Below the pieces are notes generated by a model. It was not told the origin of the DNA, made no database searches, and saw only the letters and a list, made by a program, of their open reading frames with translations. 64,000 nt of DNA from Hankyongella ginsenosidimutans (lineage in GTDB: Bacteria > Pseudomonadota > Alphaproteobacteria > Sphingomonadales > Sphingomonadaceae). The DNA is taken from contig NZ_CP039704.1 in the NCBI RefSeq assembly GCF_005144965.1, forward strand, positions 1,364,001-1,428,000. Direction: 5' to 3'. The translations under genes and the position numbers were made by a program. Below, one piece after another: positions 38,284-48,392 of the stretch. Every line of letters starts with the position of its first letter. Positions within the stretch are counted from its first letter, which is position 1.

Positions 38284-38547
38284 GTTGCTCTCGCGCAGGA
38301 ACGGCTCGACCGAGCCTTTCAGCTTCATGGTCATCGGCCGGCCGCGCCGGTCGAGCGATTTGCCGGCGGCGACGCGAATCCAGCCCTCGGACACGCAATA
38401 TTCCTCGACATTGAAGCGCTCGGTCCCGTTGAAGCGGATGCCGATCCCCTTCATCAACAGGTCAGCGTCGTGGAACGGGCTGGTCGGGTCCAGGGACAGA
38501 CGGTCCGGCAGGGCGGCTTCAGGCATGTCTTCGGGCGTATCGGTCAT
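38281..38547 (-). CDS. DUF3297 family protein
   Basis: 88 residues from ATG 38547, intact. DALPDRLSL-type N-terminus (ALPDRLSLDPTSPFHDADLL), GIGIRFNGTERFNVEEYCVS and IRVAAGKSLDRRGRPMTMKL match DUF3297, a small protein family seen in alphaproteobacteria and others, without known function. The stop lies in a palindromic repeat. The upstream start at 38601 would add 18 residues lacking family similarity. Confidence 0.82.
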   Translation of the reverse strand: MTDTPEDMPEAALPDRLSLDPTSPFHDADLLMKGIGIRFNGTERFNVEEYCVSEGWIRVAAGKSLDRRGRPMTMKLKGSVEPFLRESN

Positions 38548-38601
38548 GGCGGGTCCGTTGTGGTAGCGCTTGGCAAGCCTTGCCCCTGCGATAAGCCGCA
38601 A

Positions 38602-38675
38602 TAGAGCAACGGACTTTAAATCCGCATCAGCCTGATGGCATACTCAGCGCGGATTTTAAGTCCAAAGTTGCTCTA
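38602..38675. repeat. Two-step interrupted hairpin
   Basis: TAGAGCAAC, GGACTTTAAATCCGC, a loop of about 23 bases containing ATCAGCCTGAT, GCGGATTTTAAGTCC, AAA, GTTGCTCTA. The same outer/inner stem plan as the hairpins at 8548 and 38691, with unrelated sequence. Confidence 0.75.
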
Positions 38676-38690
38676 GAAATCCATGAATCT

Positions 38691-38764
38691 AAAGCATCTT
38701 TTCCACTTAAATGCGACACTCCGCTTGATCCCGGCTGCGGGTCGCATTTAAGCGGAGATGCTTT
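38691..38764. repeat. Two-step interrupted hairpin upstream of argG
   Basis: AAAGCATCT, TTTCCA, CTTAAATGCGAC, a GC-rich loop of about 21 bases, GTCGCATTTAAG, CGG, AGATGCTTT. It ends 29 bases before the argG ATG, so it could lie in the argG leader RNA. Confidence 0.75.
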
Positions 38765-38793
38765 GCCCGTCAACCCTACCGGAGTCGCCCCTC

Positions 38794-40019
38794 ATGAATT
38801 CTCCTGCGAGTTCCCCGTACGCAAAGTCGTGCTCGCCTATTCGGGCGGCCTGGATACTTCGGTCATCCTCAAGTGGCTGCAGACGACCTATGCCTGCGAG
38901 GTCGTGACCTTCACCGCAGACCTCGGCCAGGGCGAGGAGCTGGAGCCGGCACGACAGAAGGCGCTTCTGCTCGGCATCCGCCCGGAGAACATCTTCATCG
39001 AGGACCTGCGCGAGGAATTCGTGCGCGACTACGTGTTCCCGATGATGCGCGCCAACGCGCTCTACGAGGGGCAGTATCTGCTCGGCACGTCGATTGCCCG
39101 CCCGCTGATCGCGAAAAACAGATCGAGATCGCCAACGCCGTCGGGGCGGACGCCGTGGCGCATGGTGCCACCGGCAAGGGCAACGACCAGGTACGCTTCG
39201 AGCTCGGCTACTACGGCCTGAAACCCGACGTCCGGGTGATCGCCCCTGGCGCGAGTGGGATCTGACCAGCCGCGAAAAGCTGATCGAATTCGCCGAGGCC
39301 AACCAGATTCCCATTGCAAAGGACAAGCGCGGCGAGGCCCCTTCTCGACCGACGCCAACCTGCTGCACACCTCGTCCGAGGGCAAGGTGCTGGAAGACCC
39401 ATGGGAAACCGTCCCGGACTACGTCTACTCGCGCACCAATCACCCGGAAGACGCGCCGGACGAGCCGCAGATCATCACCATCGACTTCGCGCGCGGCGAT
39501 GCGATTGCCGTCGACGGGCAGGCAATGTCCCCGGCGACGCTGCTGGCGCACCTCAACAATCTCGGCCGCACCCATGGCATTGGCCGGCTGGACCTGGTCG
39601 AGAACCGCTTCGTCGGCATGAAGTCGCGCGGCATGTACGAGACGCCTGGCGGGACCATCCTGCACGCCGCCCACCGGGGCATCGAGCAGATCACCCTGGA
39701 TCGCGGTGCAGCGCACCTGAAGGACGAGCTGATGCCGCGCTATGCGGAACTGGTCTACAATGGCTTCTGGTTCGCACCCGAGCGCGAGATGCTGCAGGCG
39801 GCGATCGACCACAGCCAGGCCCATGTCGAGGGCACGGTGCGCCTGAAGCTCTACAAGGGCGGGGTCTATGTGATCGGCCGCAGATCGCCCAAGTCGCTCT
39901 ACTCCATGCGCCACGTGACCTTCGAGGATGACGCCGGCGCTTACGACCAGAAAGATGCCGCCGGCTTCATCAAGCTCAACGCCCTGCGCCTGCGCCTGCT
40001 GGGCCGCCGCGACGCCTGA
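38794..40019 (+). CDS. argG: Argininosuccinate synthase (three to four frameshifts)
   Basis: Joins citrulline and aspartate with ATP in arginine synthesis. The ATP P-loop [19 protein letters not shown], then [33 protein letters not shown] and [20 protein letters not shown] are canonical. Shifts sit in short homopolymers: near 38815 (CCCC) if the ATG at 38794 is the start, 39115 (AAAAA), 39250 and 39336 (CCCC). Restoring one base each gives [26 protein letters not shown] and [14 protein letters not shown]. An alternative in-frame start is TTG 38763. Confidence 0.95.
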
Positions 40020-40034
40020 AGCCTGCTTTGCCGC

Positions 40035-40063
40035 AGCGCGCTGTGCCGTCCGGCGCGCTTTTT
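40035..40063 (+). terminator. Rho-independent terminator after argG
   Basis: AGCGCGC, an 11-base loop, GCGCGCT and TTTT, beginning 16 bases after the argG stop. Confidence 0.75.
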
Positions 40064-40193
40064 GAGGGCCTGCGCCGATGCAGTCGTATGCGTGGCGTAT
40101 CGTCGCGAAATATGCTGGCATGCGATATGAAAACGGCTAGGTTTTCGCACAAGCGCCGCGCGAGCGGGCCTTCATAAGAGCGAAACAGCACCG

Positions 40194-41272
40194 ATGTCGT
40201 CGCAGCCCACCAAACGCCGCCGTAGCGCACCGACGATCAGCGATGTGGCACGCACCGCCGGTGTTTCGCCGATGACGGTCTCGCGCGTCATCAACGGCGA
40301 GGCCAGCGTGCGCGCTGAAACCCGCGCCACGGTGGAGGCGGCCATCGCGGCGCTCAACTATGCCCCGAACCCGGCGGCGCGCAGCCTTGCCGGCATGAGC
40401 CAGATCCGCATCGGCCTGCTGTACAGCAACCCCAGCGCTGCGTACCTGAGCGAATTTCTGGTCGGGGGCTTGAGCAGGCCAGCCGCAGCCATGTCCAGCT
40501 CGTGGTCGAAAAATGCGACGTTGGCGGCCCGGAAGTGGAGGCAGCCCGCGAGCTGGCGGCAAGTGGGGTCGACGGTGCAATCCTGCCGCCACCGATCTGC
40601 GAAAACAGTGCCGTGCGCGCCATCCTGGAAGAAGCCGGAATGCCCATGGTTGCTGTCGCAGCCGGTTCGCTTTCGCAGGACTACAGCGCTGTCAGCATCG
40701 ACAACTACGGCGCAGCCAAGGCCATGACGCAGCACATCCTGGCCCTCGGCCATGTCGATATCGGCTTCATCATCGGCAATCTGAACCATACGGACAGCAC
40801 CCGCCGTCTGGACGGATTTCGCGACGCCCTGAAAGAGGCAGGGTTGCCGCTGAATGAGCGCTATGTGGCCCAGGGCGAATTCACTTACCGTTCCGGCCTC
40901 GATGCAGCGGAGCAGTTGCTGGACCTTGAGACGCCCCCGTCGGCAATCTTCGCGAGCAACGATGACATGGCCGCCGCGACCGTCGCCGTCGCCCATCGCC
41001 GCGGGCTGGATGTGCCCGGTGATCTGACCGTCTGCGGCTTCGACGATACGGCGCTGGCAACAACCATCTGGCCGGAGCTGACGACGATCCATCAGCCGAT
41101 CGCCGAAATGTCTCGGGTCGCGCTCGACACCCTGGTGCAGGTCATCAAGGCGCGCCGCGCCGGCCGCCACAGCGCTGCCCAGCATGTGCTGCTGGATTTC
41201 GAGCTGATCAGACGCCAGTCCGACGCCGCGCCGCGTCGTCGCCCGCCCGTGCGCAGCAACAATCGTCGCTGA
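40194..41272 (+). CDS. LacI-family regulator of the xylose cluster (one frameshift)
   Basis: DNA-binding repressor/activator with an N-terminal LacI helix-turn-helix (TISDVARTAGVSPMTVSRVI, NGEASVRAETRATVEAAI) and the hinge NYAPNPAARSLAG. The sugar-binding periplasmic-type domain follows (VDGAILPPPI; LGHVDIGFIIGN; IFASNDDMAAATVAVAHRRG; VCGFDDTALATTIWPELTTI). One G is missing near 40475 (VGGL/EQASRSHVQLVVEK). Its position before the sugar porter and the LacI-type palindromes in the cluster suggest it is the xylose-responsive regulator, comparable to Caulobacter XylR. Confidence 0.85.
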
Positions 41273-41297
41273 TGTCATTTCTCCGGTTTTCTTTTTG

Positions 41298-41314
41298 AAG
41301 GTAGCGCTAACAAT
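41298..41314 (+). promoter_or_regulatory. LacI-type operator upstream of the sugar porter
   Basis: AAGGTAGCGCTAACAAT with a perfect TAGCGCTA centre (41302-41309), 47 bases before the porter ATG. It shares the core with the two sites at 51002 and 51096 and closely resembles the operator of the Caulobacter xylose promoter as I remember it. Confidence 0.8.
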
Positions 41315-41360
41315 GCGCCGCAAGCTCTAACAACAATCACGGAGCGGGGAGGTATCGAGA

Positions 41361-42761
41361 ATGTCTGAGCAGATGGACCAGCAGGTCAACATGGGCTTTG
41401 TCGTGGCGATCGTGGCGGTCGCCACCATCGGCGGACTCCTGTTCGGGTACGACAGCGGCGCCGTGAACGGCACGCAGGATGGCCTGAAGAGCGCCTTTGC
41501 CCTGTCGGACGAAGGGCTGGGCTTCACGGTTGGCTCCCTGCTGATCGGCTGCACCATCGGCGCGACCCTGTCTGGCCGCCTTGCCGATCTGTTCGGGCGG
41601 CGCAACGTCATGATGCTCGCCGCCGTGCTGTTCCTGGTCGGTGCGCTCATCCAGGGCCTGGCCGGATCGCAGCCGCTGTTCGTCTTCGCCCGCATCATGG
41701 GCGGCATGGCGGTCGGGGCCGCCAGCGTGCTCTCGCCGGCCTATGTGTCGGAAGTCGCGCCCGCCAACATTCGCGGCCGCATGACCACGCTGCAGCAGAT
41801 CATGATCATCTCCGGCCTCACCGCAGCCTTCGTGGTGAACTACTACCTCGCGGCGGCGGCCGGCAAGTCGACCAGTGAGATCGCCGGTCTGCCGGCCTGG
41901 CGCTGGATGTACCTCATGCAGGCGATCCCGGCGGCGGTGTTCCTGGTCGCGCTGTTCTTCATTCCGGAGAGCCCGCGCTATCTGGTTGCCAAGGGGCGCG
42001 ACGACGATGCGCGCACCGTGCTGACCAAGCTGTTCGGCGCACAGACCGCCGTTACGAAGCTCTCCGAAATCAAGGCGAGCTTCAGCGACCACAAGCCGCG
42101 CCTGTCCGACGTGCTGGCCAAGGGCACGGTGCTGCGTCCGATCGTCTGGGCCGGCATCCTGATCGCGGTGTTCCAGCAGCTCGTCGGCATCAACGTCATC
42201 TTCTACTACGGCGCAACGCTGTGGCAGCTCGCCGGCTTCACGGAGAATGACGCGCTGCTGATCAACATCGCCTCCGGCGTGGTCTCGATCGGCGCCTGCA
42301 TCGTCACGGTGCTGCTGGTCGACAAGATCGGCCGCAAGCCGCTGCTGCTGATCGGATCGATCGGCATGTCGGCCACGCTGCTCGCGATGGTCTATGCCTT
42401 CTCGCAGGGGACCCTGGACGCGCAGGGCCAGCTGTCGCTGTCGCCCGAGCTGGGCCTGATCGCCGTGGTTGCCGCCAACCTTTACGTGATCTTCTTCAAC
42501 GCCAGCTGGGGACCGGTGATGTGGGTGATGCTCGGCGAGATGTTCCCGAACCAGATCCGTGGTTCCGCGCTCGCCGTCGCCGGGTTTGCCCAGTGGGGTT
42601 CGAACTATCTGATCGTCCAGACCTTCCCGATCATGGCGGCGGGGCTGGGTCTGGCGCTCAGCTACAGCTTCTATGCCGGCTGCGCCATTGTCAGCTTCTT
42701 CCTGGTCCGCACCTTCATCAAGGAGACGGCCGGCAAGGAACTGGAGGCGATGGAAGGCTGA
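41361..42761 (+). CDS. Sugar porter (MFS), probably xylose/proton symporter
   Basis: 466 residues, intact, twelve membrane helices. Sugar-porter signatures: GGLLFGYDSGAVNGTQ, GRLADLFGRRNVMML, FFIPESPRYLVAKGR, FQQLVGINVIFYYGA and, in the second half, VDKIGRKPLLLIGSIGM and GPVMWVMLGEMFPNQIRG. The family includes XylE, GalP and Glf. Location between the regulator and xylonate dehydratase supports D-xylose as the substrate. It is one of the few long genes here without a frameshift. Confidence 0.9.
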   Translation: MSEQMDQQVNMGFVVAIVAVATIGGLLFGYDSGAVNGTQDGLKSAFALSDEGLGFTVGSLLIGCTIGATLSGRLADLFGRRNVMMLAAVLFLVGALIQGLAGSQPLFVFARIMGGMAVGAASVLSPAYVSEVAPANIRGRMTTLQQIMIISGLTAAFVVNYYLAAAAGKSTSEIAGLPAWRWMYLMQAIPAAVFLVALFFIPESPRYLVAKGRDDDARTVLTKLFGAQTAVTKLSEIKASFSDHKPRLSDVLAKGTVLRPIVWAGILIAVFQQLVGINVIFYYGATLWQLAGFTENDALLINIASGVVSIGACIVTVLLVDKIGRKPLLLIGSIGMSATLLAMVYAFSQGTLDAQGQLSLSPELGLIAVVAANLYVIFFNASWGPVMWVMLGEMFPNQIRGSALAVAGFAQWGSNYLIVQTFPIMAAGLGLALSYSFYAGCAIVSFFLVRTFIKETAGKELEAMEG

Positions 42762-42782
42762 CCTTGCGCTGAGGACACCCCG

Positions 42783-44555
42783 ATGACCCGGACGCCCGCC
42801 CGCCCGTTCCGATCGCGCGACTGGTTCGCGGACCCCGCGCGCGCCGACATGACGGCGCTCTACCTCGAGCGCTTCATGAACTACGGGATGACGCCGGAAG
42901 AGCTTCGCCCGGGCGTCCGATCATCGGCATCGCCCAGAGCGGCAGCGACCTCAGCCCCTGCAACCGCATCCACCTGGACCTGGCGCGGCGGGTGCGAGAC
43001 GGCATCCGCGACGCCGGAGGCATTCCGCTGGAATTTCCGGTGCACCCGATCTTCGAGAACTGCCGCCGCCCGACCGCCGCATTGGACCGTAACCTCGCCT
43101 ACCTCGGTCTGGTCGAGCTGCTGTACGGCTACCCGTTCGACGCCGTGGTGCTGACCACCGGCTGCGACAAGACCACGCCGTCGGCGATCATGGCGGCGAC
43201 CACGGTCGATATCCCGGCCATCGTGCTGTCCGGCGGGCCGATGCTGGATGGCTGGCACGAGGGCGAGCTGGTTGGTTCCGGCACTGTCATCTGGCGTAGC
43301 AGGCGCAAGCTGGCGGCCGGCGAGATCACGCAGGACGAATTCCTGGACCGCGCCTGCAGCAGTGCGCCGTCGGCCGGCCACTGCAACACCATGGGCACGG
43401 CCTCGACCATGAATGCCGTGGCGGAGGCGCTCGGTCTGTCGCTCACCGGCTGTGCGGCGATCCCTGCGCCCTACCGCGAACGCGGGCAGATGGCCTACGA
43501 GACCGGGCGGCGCATCGTCGACATGGCCTACGAGGACCTGCGGCCCACCCACATCCTCACGCGCGCCAGCTTTCTGAACGCGATCGCCGTCGTCAGCGCC
43601 ATCGGGGATCAAGCAACGCGCAGCCGCATGTCGTCGCCATGGCGCGCCATGCCGGGATCGACCTGACGCCTGACGACTGGACGACCGCCGGTTACGACAT
43701 TCCCCTGCTCGCCAATGTGCAGCCGGCCGGGCAATATCTGTGCGAACGCTATCACCGGGCCGGGGCGTGCCGGCGGTCATGGCGGAATTGCTGCGCGCCG
43801 GACGCATCGACGGCGCCTGCCGCACGGTAACCGGCAGGACCATGGCGGAAAACCTGGCCGGGTGCGAAAGCCGTGACCGCGACGTCATCCGGCCCTACGA
43901 TGCACCTGCGGGAGCGTGCAGGCTTCCTGGTGCTGCGCGGCAATCTGTTCGACTGCGCCATCCTCAAGACCTCCGTGATTTCGCAGGATTTCCGGGCGCG
44001 GTATCTCAGCGCGCCGGGCGCGGAAGGCGTTTTCGAGGCGCGGGCGATCGTGTTCGACGGCTCGGACGACTACCATCATCGCATCAACGACCCGAGCCTC
44101 GACATCGATGAGGGCTGCATTCTGGTCATCCGCGGCAGCGGCCCGCTCGGATGGCCCGGTTCGGCCGAAGTGGTCAACATGCAGCCGCCCGATGCCCTGA
44201 TACAGCGCGGCGTCATGGCGCTTCCGACCCTGGGCGACGGCCGCCAGTCCGGTACGTCGGACAGCCCGTCGATCCTGAACGCTTCCCGGAAAGTGCCGCA
44301 GGCGGTGGCCTGGCCTGGCTGCGCACGGGCGACCGCATCCGCATCGATCTGAACGCGGGCACCTGCAATGCCCTGGTTGCACCGGACGAGATCGCGCGCC
44401 GCCTGCAGGAAGCCCCGCCGCCGGTGCCCGCCAGCAATACACCATGGGAAGAGCTGTACCGGGAGAAGACCGGTCAGCTTGCGGACGGCGCAACCCTGGA
44501 ATTCGCGCTGAAATACCGGGGCCTTTCAGCCCGGACTCCGCGCCACAACCACTGA
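42783..44555 (+). CDS. xylD: Xylonate dehydratase, IlvD/Edd family (five frameshifts)
   Basis: Converts D-xylonate to 2-keto-3-deoxy-D-xylonate. Corrected length is about 592 aa. IlvD/Edd landmarks: [60 protein letters not shown] and [20 protein letters not shown]; Cys residues in CNR, GCDK and GHCNTMG bind the Fe-S cluster. Single bases are missing near 42909, 43607, 43767, 43907 and 44287, all in C or G runs. It follows the porter by 21 bases, so they form an operon. Confidence 0.9.
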
Positions 44556-44574
44556 AACCCGACCCCGATCCTCA

Positions 44575-44749
44575 GAGCCTGATCGGTTGAGATTGACCCA
44601 CACGCCATCGCGCGGTTGTACACGCGCCGCTCACCCTGAGCTGGACGAAGGGCTGAGCGGCTCGTGGTTCGTCCAGGCTCACCACGAGCGGACTTTACAG
44701 CCTGCTCCGTGAAGATCGGAATGGCGATCCCATCCAATGTCATCAGACT
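44575..44749. repeat. Composite repeat, B orientation of the inner cassette
   Basis: Right half matches the element at 30224 (GAGCGGACTTTACAGCCTGC; AGATCGGAATGGCGATCCCA; ATGTCATCA). The inner cassette reads CCGCTCACCCTGAGCTGGAC then GAAGGGCTGAGCGG, the reverse complement of the same part at 30271-30304. The left end has been replaced by module B sequence (AGAGCCTGATCGGTTGAG). Confidence 0.82.
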
Positions 44750-44800
44750 CTAGACCTTGATCGTTTCAGATTGATTCAATCTGAAACGATCAAGGTCTAG
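44750..44800. repeat. Perfect 51-bp palindrome (module A, symmetric form)
   Basis: CTAGACCTTGATC, GTTTCAGATTGA, one central T, TCAATCTGAAAC, GATCAAGGTCTAG: 25-base arms with no mismatch. It lacks the asymmetric GTGA of the other copies. Its right arm provides the last two codons and stop of the SGNH esterase gene. Confidence 0.9.
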
Positions 44801-46771
44801 GTGTGACCGGCCGCTCGAATGGGCCTGCCGGCAAGTGCGCGCCATCGAACAGCGTGCAGACCGGGCTGTCCGCCCAGCAGAAGCGCACCCGATCCGCAGC
44901 ACCTGCGCCGATCGACAGGAGAACCGTGTTCGCCGTTGCGATCCGGGCATCGACATAGCGGCATGCGCCAGCAGCGCGGCCGCACAGCTCGAACCCGATG
45001 GGACGGGCATTGCTGTAGGCAGTCAGCGCGCCAGTCACGTCGCTGAACCGGACCTCGACCGTCGTCGCGTCGATCCGGCGGGCGGCAACGGCAACCGGGC
45101 CTGACGGCGGCTCCGGTGCCCCGAACACGACATGGCGGATCGCGCGGGCAAAGCGGCGCCCAGTTCCTGCTTGTTCGTAGGGTGGATGTCGTAGCGGTCG
45201 CCGATATCGATTGTGACAGCAAGGCCCATGTGCGGATCGCGCGCGACCGCCTGCGCCTGTGCCGCGCGCAGATCGGCCCAGCCGCTTTCAGCCGGCCGGG
45301 TTGGCGGCGCGCCGTAATTGGCGAGCTGGGCCACAAAACCGGCAGCGTGGCGTTGCCGAACTGGCGGCGCCATTGTCCGGCCAGAGCGCCCAGTCGGTCA
45401 GCGTAAAGCTGTGGTTCGCCCGTGTCGGACTCGCCCTGATACCAGAGAGCGCCTTTCAGGGTGTAAGGCCCGATGGGCGCGACCATGGCGTTATGGATGA
45501 TGCTGAGGCCCGCAGTCGGCTCCCAGGGTACGCGCGGCGGCTGCTTCTCGCCCGAAGTGTCCAGCCGGTAGCGCCAGCCGGTCAGCGGGATTGGAGCCGC
45601 CCCTGAAGCTCCAGACGAACCGCCTCTGCCGGCCCTGCCATGCCGCCTGCGCCATAGGTGTCGAGCGCGTTGACCACGATGTCGTTGTCGCCAGCGCGCA
45701 ACACGCCGGCCGGCACCGTGTAGTGACGCAGGTCGCCCGCGCCTGAACCGGTGCCGACCATGCGACCGTTGATCCAAACCTGATCCACCTCGTCGATGCG
45801 TCCGAGATGCAGGGTCGCGGGGCGGCGCGCCTGCTCGGCGCTGAGCATGAGGCGCGTGCGGTACCAGACCATGCCGTTGTAGGCCGAGAGCTCCGGCACG
45901 CCCCAGTTTTCCCAGGCCGTGAGAGCAGGAACGCTGCGCCAGGTATCGCCGCCGGACTGCCGCCAGGGCTCGGCGACGCCGGAATTCCTGCTGCGCCACC
46001 AGTTCTCCCAGACACGCGCCCAGACTTTGAGCGCCGCGCCCACGTCGGTGCGCGCGAGGCGCAGAACCTCGAGCGTCTCGACGTTATCCTTGCGTGCCGT
46101 CAGCACGTCCTCCGCTGTCCACGCCTGAATCTTGCTGCCACTCCAGGCGGCCACGACAAGCCCCATGGGGATGTTGAGCGTCTTTTCAGTTCGCGCGCGG
46201 TGAAGTAGCAGGCGGCGGAAAAGTCCCCAACCGTCTCGGGCGACGTCGGCTGCCAGCGTACCGGGCGCAGGAACTGGCTTTGCGGGCTGAGTGCGGTATC
46301 GTTCTGGACCGTCAGCATGCGGATATCGCGGTCGGTGGCATTGCGTTGTTCCGACTCGCTGTCGAGGGCACGGTTCACCTGCTGCACCATGTTCGACTGG
46401 CCGGAGCAGAACCACACATCGCCGACCAGGATGTCCTGCACGGTCTGACCGGCGCCGCCAGCATCGGCGACGCTGAGCGTATATGGCCCACCCGGCGCAT
46501 GCGCGGGCAGGGTGACGCGCCAGCGGCCCGCGCCGTCCGCCCGGGCAGGGACTTCGCCGGAGTCGAAGCGCACGACCAGCGCTGCACCGGGCGCGGCCGT
46601 ACCCCAGACCTCGACCGGCTGCCCGCGCTGCAGCACCGCATGATCCTGGAACATGGCATGAAATTGCGGCTGCGCGCTGGCCGGCACCGACAACAGCGGC
46701 AGGAAAAGAGTGAGGGCGAGACCGAGGCGCGGACTAAGCACGGACACGACCGGCCAGCCGGCCGGCGACAT
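44790..46771 (-). CDS. Secreted SGNH esterase, sialate O-acetylesterase/acetylxylan esterase type (several frameshifts)
   Basis: Exported protein of about 660 residues with a signal peptide (LGLALTLFLPLLSVPASA). SGNH blocks: the nucleophile Ser in VWFCSGQSNMVQQV, LKGALWYQGESDTGEPQLY and the Asp-His pair in DRYDIHPTNKQELGAAL. A beta-sandwich insert (DEVDQVWINGRMVGTGSGAG) is typical of this family. Shifts lie near 46185 (AAAA), 45600, 45320 and 45150. In a xylan locus, deacetylation of acetylxylan side chains is the likely role; sialate activity is the family name only. The final Arg-Pro-stop comes from a palindromic repeat. Confidence 0.8.
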
Positions 46772-47601
46772 CAAGGGTGGCAGCGAAGAGGTTGCCCGCG
46801 AGCGGCTGCGCCGCCAGATCCTCAAGGCTCAGACCCTTGCGTGCGCTGGTCGCATATAGCGTCTTCAGGTCCGGGCCGCCAAAAGCGACTTTGGTGATGT
46901 TGGCAGCCGGGAACTTGATGCTGGCGAGCAGTTCCCCGCCCGGCGAATAGCGCCGGGCCTGCCATCCGGCCCACAATCCGATCCAGACGCAGCCCTCGGC
47001 GTCGACGGTCGGGCCGTCCGGATAGCCGTCTGTCTCGGCGATGGCGACAAAGGGCTCCGGCGCACCGAGTGCCCCGTCCTCTGCAACCGGACAGGCGAGG
47101 ATGCGCCGGCCCAATGTATCGACGGCATAGAAAGTCCGGCCATCGGGCGAGAGCGCCGGACCGTTGGTGATCGTCACCGGGTCGAACGCGCAGGCCCGGA
47201 TATGCGTGCCGTCGTAGCGGTAATAGCGCCCGGTGGGTGCCATCTCCGCATCGTCCATGGAGCCGAACCAGAGGATGCCGTCCGGCCCGACGGTCGCATC
47301 GTTCAGGCGATTGCCGGGCAGGTCCGGCTCCACATCGGCGATCCGCGTGAACGCGCCCGTCGCCGGATCGAAGCAGGACAAACCGGTTTTCATGCCGGCA
47401 AGGAGCACCTCGCTTTCGGTGAGCGCCAGCCAGCCGACCGGTGCCGGCGCAGGCCAGGAGGCAAGGCCCGACGTCGCCGGGTCAAAGCAGTGGACGGCAG
47501 GCCTTGATGTCGACAAACCACAGGACGTTGCGTCGCTCGCACCAGACCGGACCTTCGCCCAGTGACGCCGCGACCGGGCACACCATCCGGACGTTCGCCA
47601 T
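46734..47601 (-). CDS. xylC: Xylonolactonase, SMP-30/gluconolactonase family (one frameshift)
   Basis: Opens D-xylonolactone to xylonate. Six-bladed propeller signatures: ASLGEGPVWCERRNVLWFVD at the start with the metal-binding Glu, NRLNDATVGPDGILWFGSMD, TNGPALSPDGRTFYAVDT and ETDGYPDGPTVDAEGCVWIG. The reading frame shifts near 47512 (FVDIK/PAVHCFDP). The ATG at 47601 overlaps the xylB stop (TGATG), so translation is coupled; the downstream esterase start lies inside its 3' end. Confidence 0.88.
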
Positions 47602-48370
47602 CAGCGCCACCCTGCGTCCACAAAGTAGGAATGCGCCGTGCACATCCGCGCATCGTCGGACGCGAGGAACAGTGCCATCGCGGCAATGTCGGACGGCATC
47701 ACCCGCTCCTTGAGGCACTGGCTGTCGAGGATGCGCTGGGTTTCGCCCTCGCTGTGCCACAGGGCGTCCTGCCGCGGCGTCTTGACCGCACCGGGGACGA
47801 TCGTGTTCACGCGGATGTTGTGCATGCCGAGGTCCCGCGCCAGCGCGCGCGTCATGCCCTCGATCGCCGCCTTGGCGGTCTGGTAGACAACGAGATGCGG
47901 CAGCGCGAGGTGCCAGCTGATCGAACCGAGGTTGACGATCGCCCCGCGCCCGGCGCGCTGCATCGCCGGGATGACGGCGCGCACAGCGAAGAATTGATGG
48001 CGCAGGTTGACGTTGATCCGGTTGTCCCAATAGGCGGGAGTGACTTCTTCACAGGTGTGGCGATCGTCGTTGGCGGCGTTGTTGACCAGGATGTCAATTC
48101 CGCCCAGCGCCCGTTCGAACCCCGCGAAGGTCGCCGCAAGGGACTCCAGATCCGTCAGATCGCACGGCGCATAGATCGGTGCCTGTTCGCAGACCGGCGT
48201 CAGCCGATCGACCAGCGCCCTGGATGGTCCATCCGCGATATCCACGAAGGCGACGCGGGCACCCTGCGCCGCAAAGGCCTCCACGATGGACTCGCCGATG
48301 CCCGAGCCGCCCCGGTCACGATGACCTTCTTGCCCTTCAGGCTCGGGTAGCTGGCACGCCCCTCGACCAT
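47601..48370 (-). CDS. xylB: D-xylose 1-dehydrogenase, SDR family (one frameshift)
   Basis: NAD-dependent oxidation of D-xylose to xylonolactone, first step of the Weimberg route. YPSLKGKKVIVTG, then, with one G restored near 48311, GGGSGIGESIVEAFAAQGAR; NNAANDDRHTCEEVTPAYWD; the catalytic Ser-Tyr-Lys in NLGSISWHLALPHLVVYQTA then KAAIEG. The unusual NNAANDDRH and SYFVDAGWR ending are, from memory, shared with Caulobacter XylB. Start ATG 48370 assumed; GTG 48388 possible. Not to be confused with xylulokinase, which shares the symbol. Confidence 0.9.
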
Positions 48371-48392
48371 GTTTGCAGCATGCAGCACGCCA